Made by a program: the position numbers and the translations under genes
NCBI GenBank assembly: GCA_003155655.1
Contig: PMDS01000105.1
Span: 1-64,000, forward strand
Reading direction: 5' to 3'
Source of the DNA: Melioribacter sp.
Lineage (GTDB): Bacteria; Bacteroidota; Ignavibacteria; Ignavibacteriales; Melioribacteraceae
Length of the DNA: 64,000 nucleotides
The notes under the pieces: generated by a model
Seen by the model: the letters and a program-made list of their open reading frames with translations, nothing else
Databases searched by the model: none
Told to the model about the DNA's origin: nothing
Part shown: positions 36,997 to 46,723 of the stretch, one piece after another
Layout of the letters: each line of letters begins with the position of its first letter
Position numbering within the stretch: the first letter of the stretch is position 1

Positions 36997-39591
36997 ATGA
37001 AAAAATGGTCTATTGCTTTACTTTCTGTTCTAATAACAATCAACACATGGGGACAAATATTACCATTTCAAAATCCGAATTTAAGTGCTGAAGAAAGAGC
37101 CCGGGATTTAATTTGCAGATTAACACTTACTGAAAAAGCTGCATTAATGTGCGATCAATCTGACGCGATTCCAAGATTGGGTATAAAAAAATTCAACTGG
37201 TGGAGTGAAGCATTACATGGGTTAGCTAATAATAATGATGTTACCGTATTTCCTGAACCGATTGGTATGGCTGCATCTTTTGATGATGCACTTGTCTATA
37301 AAATTTTTAATGCTACTTCTGATGAAACACGTGCAAAGTATAATGAAGCAAAGCAAAAGGGACAAGAGAATAAGCGCTTCTTAAGTCTTTCTGTATGGAC
37401 ACCGAATGTAAATATTTTTCGCGATCCACGATGGGGAAGAGGACAGGAAACTTACGGTGAAGATCCTTATTTAACATCACGCATGGGTGTTTCAGTAGTA
37501 AAAGGTTTACAAGGTCCGGCTGAAGTTAAGTATAGAAAACTCCTGGCTTGCGCTAAACATTATGCTGTTCACTCCGGACCGGAATGGAGCCGCCACATAC
37601 TTAACCTTAACAATATCGATCCTCGCGATTTATGGGAAACATATCTCCCGGCATTCAAATCTCTTGTTAAGGATGCGGGTGTACGCCAGGTAATGTGCGC
37701 TTACCAGCGGTTGGATGACGAGCCTTGCTGCGGCAATACAAGACTATTAAAAAAGATTTTACGTGACGAATGGGGATTTAAATATGTAGTTGTTTCCGAT
37801 TGTGGAGCGATTACAGATTTTTTTACTAGCCATAAAGTATCTTCTGATGCTGTTCATGCTGCAGCAAAGGGAGTTTTAGCTGGAACAGATGTTGAGTGTG
37901 TTTGGGAAAACTATCCATTCAAAACTTTACCTGATGCGGTTGCAAAAGGTTTGATTAGCGAGAGTGAAATTGATGATCATTTAATGCGTGTATTAGTTGG
38001 CCGTTTTGACTTAGGCGAAATGGATGATGATTCAATAGTTCCATGGGCAAAAATTCCAATGTCGGTAGTGAATAATAAAGAGCATAGAAAACTTGCATTA
38101 GATATGGCTCGTGAATCGATGACACTTCTTCAAAATAAAAACAATATTCTTCCTTTAAATAAATCAGTTAAAAAGATTGCTGTAATTGGTCCTAATGCAA
38201 ATGATGAACCGATGTTATGGGGGAACTATAACGGAAAACCAATTCGAACAATAAAAATTCTTGATGGATTAAAATCTAAGTTACCGGCGGGTAATTTGTT
38301 TTACGATAAAGGATGCGATCTTGTTGAAGATAAAGTTACACAAAGCTATTTCAATAAATGTTCGATCGAAGGTAAAAAAGGTTTTAAAGCGACTTACTGG
38401 AATAACAAAGACTTAAAAGGCGATATTGTTTCTACAGTTCAAATTACAGAACCAATAAAATTAACAACTGCCGGTCAGCATGAATTTACTACAGGTGTTA
38501 AACTCGAAGGTTTTTCCGCCAAATATGAAACTGAATTTGAATCAACCCAAACTGAAGAAATAGTGTTCAAAAGCGGAGCTACAGGACACTTTGAATTATT
38601 GGTAAACGGTAAATCTATTACAATGTATGATAATTGGAGAACACTTCCATCCAGAATTCCATTTAAAGTTGAAGCCGGTAAAAAATATAAGATAGAAATT
38701 CAATATGCTCAGTTAAATGATTGGCAAGCAAATATTGAATTTAATTTTGGAAATGAAATCGATGTTGACTACACAGAACTAATAAATAAACTAAAGGGAA
38801 TTGATGTTGTTGTATATGCCGGCGGACTTTCTACACAGCTTGAAGGTGAAGAAATGCCGGTCTCATTTCCGGGTTTCAAAGGCGGCGACCGTACCGATAT
38901 TGAACTTCCTTTGGTACAGCGTAATTGCTTAAAAGCTTTGAAGCAAGCAGGGAAGAAAGTGATTTTTGTGAACTGTTCCGGTTCAGCTCTTGCTTTGATG
39001 CCGGAAACCGAAAGCTGCGATGCTATTCTTCAAGCATGGTATGGCGGTGAATCTGGCGGACAGGCTGTTGCTGATGCTTTATTCGGTGATTATAATCCGT
39101 CCGGTAAACTGCCGATTACTTTCTATAAAAATTCTCAACAACTTAAAGATTTTGAAGACTATTCAATGAAAGGGCGTACTTACCGTTTTATGAATGATGC
39201 TCTTTTCCCATTTGGTTTTGGTTTGAGTTATACAACATTTTCAATCGGAGATGCAAAACTTAACAAAGCTTCAATAAAAGCAAGCGAGTCTGTTGAATTA
39301 ACAATTCCGGTTTCTAATACGGGTAAATTAGGTGGGACAGAAATCGTTCAAGTATATGTGCGAAAAATAAATGATAATGATGGACCGCTAAAAACATTAA
39401 AGGGTTTTCAGAGAGTGAATGTTGCTGCGGGCAAAACCGGTCAAGCGGTGATTAGTTTGCCAAGTACATCATTTGAATTCTATAATAGAAAAAGTGGAAA
39501 GATGGAAATTGCAGCAGGAGAATATGACTTGATGTACGGAAATAGTTCTGATGCAAAGGATCTAAAGATGACGAAGATTACAATTCAATAA
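36997..39591 (+). CDS. GH3 beta-glycosidase with PA14 domain (beta-xylosidase-like)
   Basis: This 864-residue exported enzyme has a signal peptide ending T-W-G-Q. The GH3 N-domain includes N-W-W-S-E-A-L-H-G, the W-T-P-N-V-N-I-F-R-D-P-R-W-G-R-G-Q-E-T-Y-G-E-D-P block typical of xylosidase-type GH3, K-H-Y-A-V-H and the nucleophile motif V-V-S-D-C-G-A (D268). The C-domain is interrupted by a PA14 insertion (about 465-590, F-K-A-T-Y-W-N-N). A fibronectin-like terminal domain ends at G-E-Y-D-L-M-Y-G-N-S-S. It should release xylose (or arabinose/glucose) from xylo-oligosaccharides. AGGTGAG precedes the ATG. Copies of its last about 26 codons recur downstream as fragments. Confidence 0.92.
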   Translation: MKKWSIALLSVLITINTWGQILPFQNPNLSAEERARDLICRLTLTEKAALMCDQSDAIPRLGIKKFNWWSEALHGLANNNDVTVFPEPIGMAASFDDALVYKIFNATSDETRAKYNEAKQKGQENKRFLSLSVWTPNVNIFRDPRWGRGQETYGEDPYLTSRMGVSVVKGLQGPAEVKYRKLLACAKHYAVHSGPEWSRHILNLNNIDPRDLWETYLPAFKSLVKDAGVRQVMCAYQRLDDEPCCGNTRLLKKILRDEWGFKYVVVSDCGAITDFFTSHKVSSDAVHAAAKGVLAGTDVECVWENYPFKTLPDAVAKGLISESEIDDHLMRVLVGRFDLGEMDDDSIVPWAKIPMSVVNNKEHRKLALDMARESMTLLQNKNNILPLNKSVKKIAVIGPNANDEPMLWGNYNGKPIRTIKILDGLKSKLPAGNLFYDKGCDLVEDKVTQSYFNKCSIEGKKGFKATYWNNKDLKGDIVSTVQITEPIKLTTAGQHEFTTGVKLEGFSAKYETEFESTQTEEIVFKSGATGHFELLVNGKSITMYDNWRTLPSRIPFKVEAGKKYKIEIQYAQLNDWQANIEFNFGNEIDVDYTELINKLKGIDVVVYAGGLSTQLEGEEMPVSFPGFKGGDRTDIELPLVQRNCLKALKQAGKKVIFVNCSGSALALMPETESCDAILQAWYGGESGGQAVADALFGDYNPSGKLPITFYKNSQQLKDFEDYSMKGRTYRFMNDALFPFGFGLSYTTFSIGDAKLNKASIKASESVELTIPVSNTGKLGGTEIVQVYVRKINDNDGPLKTLKGFQRVNVAAGKTGQAVISLPSTSFEFYNRKSGKMEIAAGEYDLMYGNSSDAKDLKMTKITIQ

Positions 39592-39644
39592 ATTTTTTTA
39601 TTAAAATAAGTTGTAACAAGCATACTGACAAAAGGTAAAATACT

Positions 39645-42344
39645 ATGATTCTAATTAAAAAATTTTCTTTGAACAAAGTATTGTCAATGTGTTTACTTCT
39701 GTGTTGGATCTTCTTCTTTTCCACTGTTTATTCTTTCAAAGCGGTGGGTAACGAGAAGCATACAGATAAAGGATCCTCATTGGGAAATTTGGCTTCGGGG
39801 GCTAAGCTTATGCTCCGTGAAGGCTGGCAAATACAGACATCGAGCGGACAGCCGGAAGGTGCAGTTATCTCGAAAGCCGGATTCGACATCAAAGCCTGGT
39901 ATCCCACAACCATTCCTGCCACTGTCTCTGGTGTTCTTGCGAACGCAGGCGTATATCCCGACCCGTTTACCGGCATGAACCTACATGAATGGCCTGGTGT
40001 ATTCTTTCCGGGAAACGGGAAATTCGATAAACCCGTAAAACCTTCGGCCAATCCTTTCAAAGTAGGCTGGTGGTTCCGGACTGCGTTTGATTTGCCCGCA
40101 GATATGGAGGGACGTACTATAACACTGCATTTTGAAGGTATTAGCTACCGTGCAGACATTTGGATTAATGGCAAACAAATAGCCGATACTGGTTACGCGG
40201 CAGGAGCCATGCGGCGCTTTACTTTTGATATTACAAAAGATGTGCATCCGGGTAAGCGTAATGCGCTTGCATTACTAATTTATGCTCAGAGACCCCAGGA
40301 TCTAGGACATACCTGGGTAGACTGGGCGCCTATGCCGCCAGACAAGTTATTAGGTCTATGGCGAGATGTGTTCATAACTTCCAGCGGAACTGTTAGAATG
40401 AATGATCCATTTGTTCATAGTCGTCTGGCATCCGACCTTACTTCCGCTGACTTGATCGTATCTATGGATCTTGAAAATACAGGTGATCAACCTGCAACCG
40501 GTACTCTGGCCATTACAGTTAATGGCATTGTAACCAAAGCTCAGGTAAGTGTACCCGGTCATACTACCCAAAAGATAAGTTTTGATGGAGCTGGTTATCC
40601 CGGTCTGCATCTGGTTAAACCGCGATTATGGTGGCCAAATGGCTATGGCAAACCTGAATTATACACAATGCAGATGAGTGTTAAGACAGATGGCAATTTG
40701 TCAGACACGCGCACTATTCGATTTGGTGTAAGAGAAGTAACTTCAGAAATAACATCAGACGGCTACCGGCTTTTCAAAATTAACCATCACCCCATCCTCA
40801 TTCGAGGTGCGGGTTGGGCGCGCAATCTATTCTTCATGGAAACCCCAAAACGTGAAGAGCAGGAAATGAGTCTTGTCCACGATATGGGACTTAATGCGGT
40901 TCGCTTTGAAGGGAAGCTTGGTTCAGATCATTTACTTGACCTAGCGGATGAACAAGGAATCTTTGTTATTGCCGGCTTCTGTTGTTGCGATTGGTGGGAA
41001 CGGTGGGAGAAATGGAACGAAGCGACAAAAGCGATTGCCATTATGTCTTTCAGGGATCAGCTAGTTCTACTACGTAATCATCCTAGCATTCTCTCATTCT
41101 GGTACGGCAGTGATAAATCCGCTACAGCAGAGGTAGAGAAAGAATATTTAAAGGTTATAGACCAGACCGGATGGCCAAATCCTACTGTTGCTTCGGCTGG
41201 AGAATATAATACTATTGTGGGCAAAAGTGGTGTTAAAATGCAAGGTCCCTATGACTATGAACCGCCATCATACTGGTATGACGTCCATGATGGTGGTGCC
41301 TTTGGATTTGCAACTGAGATTGGGACTGGCAAAACTATTTCCAGCGTTGAAAGCTTGAAGAAAATGCTTGGTGAAGATCATTTGTGGCCCAGAGATAATG
41401 CGTGGACTTTACACACCCAGGGTGGAGAATACACTCCTTTTACTTACTTCGAAGATGGGATGAAAGGACGTTACGGAGAAGCCGCTGATTTAAACGATTA
41501 TATTCGCAAAGCACAGTTCATCTCCTATGACAACGAGCGTGCTATGTTCGAAGCTTACGGACGAAATAAATACAAATCAACCGGTGTTATTAAATGGATG
41601 CTCAACAATGCATGGCCATCTACTGCCTGGCATCTGTACGATTATTATCTAGAAGCTGGTAGCGGTTATTATGGAACTAAAAAATCTCTTGAGCCAATAC
41701 ATGTTCAATATTGCTATGATGATCATTCGATTGTTGTAGTAAATAGCACACTTAATACATTCCCAAAACTTTCAGTAAATGCTGATGTATTCGACATCAA
41801 TGGCAGACAGTTGTGGACGAAAACAACTTTGACAAATGTTACTGCTGATAGTATCTCACGTGTCTTTACGATTCCTGAGATCGCAGATCTATCAAAGACT
41901 TATTTTATTTCGCTTACTGTAAAAGATACAAAAGGTAAAATACAAAGCCGGAATTTCTATTGGCTTTCTACAGTTACAGATGTGATTGACTGGACAAAAC
42001 GAAAATGGTATATATCACCAACTGTAGTTCATGGTGATTTTAAAGCGCTTTCAACCTTGCCATCAATTAATCTTGATGTAAAAAAATCTTTCCATCGCGA
42101 TGGCGATGATAATTGTGCAACAGTAACGCTGACAAATCCAAGTAATTCGATTGCTTTTTTTGTCCGGTTGCGCGTAATGAATGCGCAAGGCAATGCCGAG
42201 TTACTACCTTCAATGTGGGATGACAATTATGTTTCGCTAACACCGGGCGAGACTCGCACGCTGACAGCCCGCTGGAAACCTGAGGACGCGAAGGGTGTTA
42301 CACCTAAAGTTGTGGTGGATGGGTGGAACGTTGTTCGCAAGTAG
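39645..42344 (+). CDS. GH2 exo-beta-glycosidase, exo-beta-D-glucosaminidase-like
   Basis: This 899-residue exported GH2 enzyme has a jelly-roll sugar-binding domain (F-E-G-I-S-Y-R-A-D-I-W-I-N-G-K), an Ig-like domain and a TIM barrel. Instead of the usual N-E acid/base pair it has G-S-D (D490), with the nucleophile E558 in A-T-E-I-G. This D/E arrangement is the known mark of the exo-beta-D-glucosaminidase (CsxA-type) branch of GH2. A trailing Ig-like domain completes it. The substrate could be chitosan oligosaccharides, but the hemicellulose setting leaves room for another beta-linked sugar. The gene is visibly richer in G+C than those before 35 kb, so it may have been acquired. Confidence 0.85.
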   Translation: MILIKKFSLNKVLSMCLLLCWIFFFSTVYSFKAVGNEKHTDKGSSLGNLASGAKLMLREGWQIQTSSGQPEGAVISKAGFDIKAWYPTTIPATVSGVLANAGVYPDPFTGMNLHEWPGVFFPGNGKFDKPVKPSANPFKVGWWFRTAFDLPADMEGRTITLHFEGISYRADIWINGKQIADTGYAAGAMRRFTFDITKDVHPGKRNALALLIYAQRPQDLGHTWVDWAPMPPDKLLGLWRDVFITSSGTVRMNDPFVHSRLASDLTSADLIVSMDLENTGDQPATGTLAITVNGIVTKAQVSVPGHTTQKISFDGAGYPGLHLVKPRLWWPNGYGKPELYTMQMSVKTDGNLSDTRTIRFGVREVTSEITSDGYRLFKINHHPILIRGAGWARNLFFMETPKREEQEMSLVHDMGLNAVRFEGKLGSDHLLDLADEQGIFVIAGFCCCDWWERWEKWNEATKAIAIMSFRDQLVLLRNHPSILSFWYGSDKSATAEVEKEYLKVIDQTGWPNPTVASAGEYNTIVGKSGVKMQGPYDYEPPSYWYDVHDGGAFGFATEIGTGKTISSVESLKKMLGEDHLWPRDNAWTLHTQGGEYTPFTYFEDGMKGRYGEAADLNDYIRKAQFISYDNERAMFEAYGRNKYKSTGVIKWMLNNAWPSTAWHLYDYYLEAGSGYYGTKKSLEPIHVQYCYDDHSIVVVNSTLNTFPKLSVNADVFDINGRQLWTKTTLTNVTADSISRVFTIPEIADLSKTYFISLTVKDTKGKIQSRNFYWLSTVTDVIDWTKRKWYISPTVVHGDFKALSTLPSINLDVKKSFHRDGDDNCATVTLTNPSNSIAFFVRLRVMNAQGNAELLPSMWDDNYVSLTPGETRTLTARWKPEDAKGVTPKVVVDGWNVVRK

Positions 42345-42419
42345 ATAATTGCTGAGTTAAATTCATCTGTATAATAAATATTGTACAAGTGGACGATTAA
42401 ATAAAAAATTTATTGATAT

Positions 42420-42515
42420 GGATTGATGAAAGTTACAGAAGGAGAATATGAATTGATATATGGAAATAGCTCTGAAGCAAAAAATTTGAAAATAGCGAAA
42501 GTCAAAACTCTATAA
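42420..42515 (+). pseudogene. Orphan C-terminal fragment of a GH3 gene (copy 1)
   Basis: This frame reads G-L-M-K-V-T-E-G-E-Y-E-L-I-Y-G-N-S-S-E-A-K and then ends at a stop. It aligns with the last about 30 residues of the intact GH3 enzyme (K-M-E-I-A-A-G-E-Y-D-L-M-Y-G-N-S-S-D-A-K). Nothing upstream is GH3-like. It lies between the GH2 and DUF362 genes and must be the remnant of another GH3 copy. Confidence 0.85.
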
Positions 42516-42554
42516 ACATCAATTGCATTGAAATTAAAATAAGCCCATACATAC

Positions 42555-44312
42555 ATGAAAAAATTCAATAGTAAACTGGAACAGCTAAGAAGCAAATTGG
42601 TAAAATTAAAAATTCCTGCAAAAATTATTTTTCTGGTTGTTGGAATATTGTCCACTATCTGGTTTCTTGTACGTGTGATACCTAAGCCTTCACGGGCAGG
42701 CTATCCTTGTATGCAGGCCGCAGCTCCTTTAATGTCGGGTTTTGTACTCTGGATTCTTTCATTAACCGGATCAGTATTAATGTTTAAAAAATCATTTGAC
42801 CGATTTAAAAAAGCCAGATATACAGCCGCTTTGGGATTTGTTTTAATTGGATTTATTCTAATACTCATTTTCAGTTATAATAATGTCAATAAGTTATATG
42901 CCGGTTCTTCTTTTGCAAAAACAGAATTGTCTGATTCACCTAATACTCCAATGGGACAATCTTATGGGATTTTCCCAGGGCGTGTTGTTTGGGCCTATAA
43001 TCCTTCAGCAACCAACGAAAAATGTGCAAACACTCTTTCTGATGCTTATTATCAGCCACAGAACAATAATCAGGACACTATCAATTTAATGGCTGATAAT
43101 GCAGTGAAGACACTATCCAACAAGACCACGGTGAAAGATGCCTGGAATGCAATAATAAAAGATTTTAATTTGCGTAAAACAGGGAAAGCCAGTGGATATA
43201 CTGCCGGTCAAACCATTTTTATAAAGGTGAATAATGGTCAGGCAGGCTGGGCAATTGACATTAGAACTTTAGCTGAATCAAGAACGAGAGTACCTATTTC
43301 CGGAACCACTCCTTCGGCTGTGCTGGCTTTTATTCGTCAGTTAGTAGATAGTTGCGGCATTCCTCAAAACAGAATCTATGTTGGTGAACCTATGACCCAT
43401 GTTTACAAACATACTTACGATGTAATTCATGCAAGATATCCTAATGTTGTAGTGTTGGATAAAGATAATCACACCGATTTAGGAAGAACCACTTCTGCCG
43501 GTTGGACTGACAATGTGATTTTCTATTCGGATAAAGGGCAGGTTATGCCCGACGGCATTAGCGATAAGATGATGAAAGAAATGTATGATGCTGATTACAT
43601 GATCAACTTTGCAGCTTTAAAAGCCCATGCAAGAGCCGGAATATCGCTTGGCGCCAAGAACCATTTAGGTTCACATGGCGAACATGGTAAAAAATATGGC
43701 TTTGGTACGTTTTATTTACACAACGGCCTTGTTGCCACAAGAGATAATGATGATTTGAGTAATACGGCAGCTACACAATATCACGTTTACAGGGTTTGTG
43801 TTGATATGATGGCGCATAAAAAATTGGGACTCAATACTGTACTATTTATAGTTGATGGATTATGGGGCGGCACTGAAGCAATAGAAAAAGCAGTTAAATG
43901 GAATAGCACCCCTTTTAATAACTCCTGGCCAAATTCGATTTTTGTTGCGCAAGATCAGGTTGCAATCGAATCGGTTTGTCTTGATTTTCTACGTGCTGAA
44001 GCACTGGTAAACCCAGCTTTTAAAAATAGGCCGCTTTTCCCTGCTGTTGACGACTATCTTCATCAAGCTGCTGATAAATCGAATTGGCCTAAAGGAATTA
44101 TTTATGATCCGGATGCTGATGGAGTCGTTATTGCCAGTTTGGGTGTACATGAACACTGGAACAACTCAACCGATAAACAATATACTCAAAATCTATCTTC
44201 GTCTAGAGATGGAATTGATTTAGTTTCTTTTCCGGCAAACTTGGTAATACATAATGGTAAAAGTTTAATAGATAAAAAGATTAAACCTTCCGGCATTCAA
44301 GACAAAAAGTAA
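42555..44312 (+). CDS. DUF362-domain protein with N-terminal membrane region
   Basis: This is a 585-residue protein. Residues 20-110 hold about three membrane helices. The rest is exported or periplasmic and matches DUF362: I-F-I-K-V-N-N-G, a central Y-M-I-N-F-A-A-L-K-A-H-A-R-A-G-I-S-L-G-A-K-N-H-L-G segment and A-Q-D-Q-V-A-I-E-S-V near the end. DUF362 proteins have no settled activity and are often seen with Fe-S domains, but no Cys-rich ferredoxin part is present here. An intact GH3 tail fragment lies just upstream and another just downstream. Its presence inside a CAZyme cluster is unexplained. No clear ribosome site precedes the ATG. Confidence 0.8.
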   Translation: MKKFNSKLEQLRSKLVKLKIPAKIIFLVVGILSTIWFLVRVIPKPSRAGYPCMQAAAPLMSGFVLWILSLTGSVLMFKKSFDRFKKARYTAALGFVLIGFILILIFSYNNVNKLYAGSSFAKTELSDSPNTPMGQSYGIFPGRVVWAYNPSATNEKCANTLSDAYYQPQNNNQDTINLMADNAVKTLSNKTTVKDAWNAIIKDFNLRKTGKASGYTAGQTIFIKVNNGQAGWAIDIRTLAESRTRVPISGTTPSAVLAFIRQLVDSCGIPQNRIYVGEPMTHVYKHTYDVIHARYPNVVVLDKDNHTDLGRTTSAGWTDNVIFYSDKGQVMPDGISDKMMKEMYDADYMINFAALKAHARAGISLGAKNHLGSHGEHGKKYGFGTFYLHNGLVATRDNDDLSNTAATQYHVYRVCVDMMAHKKLGLNTVLFIVDGLWGGTEAIEKAVKWNSTPFNNSWPNSIFVAQDQVAIESVCLDFLRAEALVNPAFKNRPLFPAVDDYLHQAADKSNWPKGIIYDPDADGVVIASLGVHEHWNNSTDKQYTQNLSSSRDGIDLVSFPANLVIHNGKSLIDKKIKPSGIQDKK

Positions 44313-44357
44313 AATAAATATGGATTTTACAAAGGAACAATTTGTAAAACAGTTATA

Positions 44358-44438
44358 GTGGTCGGAGAATCTGAGATGTTGTATGTAAACAGTTCTGATG
44401 AAAAAGATTTAAAGATGACAAAAATTACAATTAACTAA
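44358..44438 (+). pseudogene. Orphan C-terminal fragment of a GH3 gene (copy 2)
   Basis: This frame reads V-V-G-E-S-E-M-L-Y-V-N-S-S-D-E-K-D-L-K-M-T-K-I-T and then stops. It is nearly identical at the DNA level to the end of the intact GH3 gene (39510-39591), notably AAAGATTTAAAGATGACAAA against AAGGATCTAAAGATGACGAA. No GH3 sequence precedes it. Confidence 0.85.
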
Positions 44439-44555
44439 ACATCTATTGACGGATAAGAAATGACTTTGTCTTCCGGTTATAGATTTATGATATCATGATA
44501 TTTATAAGATGTATTTTCTATTATCGGTTTAAATAATTCGATATTAATAATAAAT

Positions 44556-46631
44556 ATGATAATGAATATGAAAACTACAATAATCTTTTCAATTTTGATT
44601 TTGATGATTATTTGTCTTCATGCTGAAGACGGTCACAGCCTCTGGCTTCGAAATAAAAGTAAAGGATCTGTTCATGTTGTATGCAAAAAAACTTCACCTA
44701 CCCTTACTATTGCCAGGCAGGAACTGGAAAAAGGGTGGCATGGAAAAAATGGAGAAACAGTTCTTTTATCAATTCAGGAAAACAATTCTATTATAGGGGA
44801 CGGGTTCAAATTAACTCCAAAGAGTATTCAGGCGAATACAGAGCTTGGAATTCTGTACGGAGTTTATGAATTGCTCCGCCGTCAACAGGTAGGACAAACA
44901 ATAAAAGAAGAAATTTCTAATCCTTCATACGAACGTAGAATACTTAATCATTGGGATAATCCGGATGGCACAATAGAACGTGGATATGCTGGCCTATCAA
45001 TTTTTTGGCATCAAGGAGGAAAATCTTTAGATGTTACTGAAAATGATAAAAAATTATGGAATGAGTATGCAAGAGCAAACGCATCCATTGGAATAAATGG
45101 AGCCGTTTTAAATAATGTTAATTCATCTCCTTTGATGTTGACAAAGGAATATCTTCAACGGGTAAAGGCAATTGCCGGTGTACTACGCCATTATGGTATT
45201 AAAACTTATTTATCTATAAAATATTCTTCTCCATCATTGATCGGGGGATTAAAAACTTCTGACCCGTTGAACGACGATGTAATAAAATGGTGGAAAAATA
45301 AAGCCACAGAAATTTATAGTCTTATTCCTGATTTCGGAGGATTTTTAGTTAAAGCGAATAGCGAAGGGCAAGCCGGGCCACAGGATTATGGGCGAACGCA
45401 TGCAGACGGTGCAAATTTACTTGCCGATGCAATTAAACCATATGGTGGTATTGTTATGTGGCGTGCTTTTGTTTATAACCCAAATGATATAGACCGTGCA
45501 ATGCAAGCATACAATGAATTCATGCCTCTCGATGGTCAGTTTCATGATAATGTTATTATACAGGTAAAAAATGGTCCTGTAGATTTTCAACCCCGCGAGC
45601 CATTTAGCCCTTTATTTGGAGCGATGAAAAAAACTTCTGTTATGCCTGAATTACAAATAACACAAGAATATCTTGGTCAGTCAATTCACTTAGTATACTT
45701 AGGAACAATGTGGGAAGAATTCCTGAAAGGTGATACTTACCAGGAAGGAAAAGGAAGCACAGTAGCCCGCTGCACTGATGGAAGCATTTTCAAGCAGAAC
45801 TGTACAGCAATTGCCGGCGTAGCTAATATTGGGCTTGATACAAATTGGTGCGGTCATCATTTTGCTCAATCAAATTGGTATGCATTTGGCCGTTTAGCAT
45901 GGAACAATAATCTTACAAGTGAACAGATTGCCGATGAGTGGATTAAACTTACTTTTGGAAAAGTTGCAAAAGAAAAAAATAATTCTTCATATTCTGATAA
46001 AAACTGGCAAATAAATTTTCTCGCTCCTGTAAAACAGATTATGCTTCAAAGCAGGGAAGCCGCCGTTAATTATATGATGCCTTTAGGATTCCATCACATT
46101 TTTTCTGCAAATGAACATTATGGTCCTGGTCCCTGGTGGGCGCCAAAAGGTGTTAGAAAAGATTGGACACCGCCTTATTATCATAAAGCAGATTCAACTG
46201 GAGTCGGATTTGATCGTACCACAAATGGAACAAATGCTGTTAGCCAATATCATGAACCATTGAGTTCAAAATATAATGATGTAAAAACCTGTCCTGAAAT
46301 TTACCTGTTGTGGTTTCACCACCTTCCCTGGAATTATAAAATGAAAAGTGGTAGAATTTTGTGGGATGAGATTTGTTACCGATATGATTTAGGAATTCAA
46401 CAAGTTCGTGAGATTAAAAATACCTGGGATTCTGTAAAACCATTTGTTGATAACGAGCGATTTACACATATCCAGAATAAATTGCTAAGTCAGTGCGAGA
46501 ATGCACAAATATGGAAAGATGCTTGCTTATTGTATTTCCAACAGTTTAGTAAAAAACCTATACCTGCCGGTATTGAACAGCCGGTGCACAAACTTGATGA
46601 GTTAATTAATAACGATATGAAGAAGCGCTAA
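44556..46631 (+). CDS. GH67 alpha-glucuronidase
   Basis: This 691-residue exported enzyme removes (4-O-methyl-)glucuronic acid from the non-reducing end of xylo-oligosaccharides. Catalytic residues match the family exactly in spacing: acid E270 in K-A-N-S-E-G-Q, base pair D343 (V-D-F-Q-P-R-E-P) and E371 (I-T-Q-E-Y-L-G). These are 73 and 101 residues apart from the acid, as in the Cellvibrio GH67 enzyme (E292, D365, E393). The N-terminal alpha/beta domain (Y-G-V-Y-E-L-L-R-R-Q) and C-terminal helical domain are complete. The start could be any of three close in-frame ATGs (44556-44568). Confidence 0.95.
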   Translation: MIMNMKTTIIFSILILMIICLHAEDGHSLWLRNKSKGSVHVVCKKTSPTLTIARQELEKGWHGKNGETVLLSIQENNSIIGDGFKLTPKSIQANTELGILYGVYELLRRQQVGQTIKEEISNPSYERRILNHWDNPDGTIERGYAGLSIFWHQGGKSLDVTENDKKLWNEYARANASIGINGAVLNNVNSSPLMLTKEYLQRVKAIAGVLRHYGIKTYLSIKYSSPSLIGGLKTSDPLNDDVIKWWKNKATEIYSLIPDFGGFLVKANSEGQAGPQDYGRTHADGANLLADAIKPYGGIVMWRAFVYNPNDIDRAMQAYNEFMPLDGQFHDNVIIQVKNGPVDFQPREPFSPLFGAMKKTSVMPELQITQEYLGQSIHLVYLGTMWEEFLKGDTYQEGKGSTVARCTDGSIFKQNCTAIAGVANIGLDTNWCGHHFAQSNWYAFGRLAWNNNLTSEQIADEWIKLTFGKVAKEKNNSSYSDKNWQINFLAPVKQIMLQSREAAVNYMMPLGFHHIFSANEHYGPGPWWAPKGVRKDWTPPYYHKADSTGVGFDRTTNGTNAVSQYHEPLSSKYNDVKTCPEIYLLWFHHLPWNYKMKSGRILWDEICYRYDLGIQQVREIKNTWDSVKPFVDNERFTHIQNKLLSQCENAQIWKDACLLYFQQFSKKPIPAGIEQPVHKLDELINNDMKKR

Positions 46632-46723
46632 ATTGAAAGTGAAGCAATTTGCATTCTGCGGTTACTTTAGAAAAATATATTCATCTTCTTTAACAGAGAA
46701 GAATAATTAATAGGAGAATTTAC

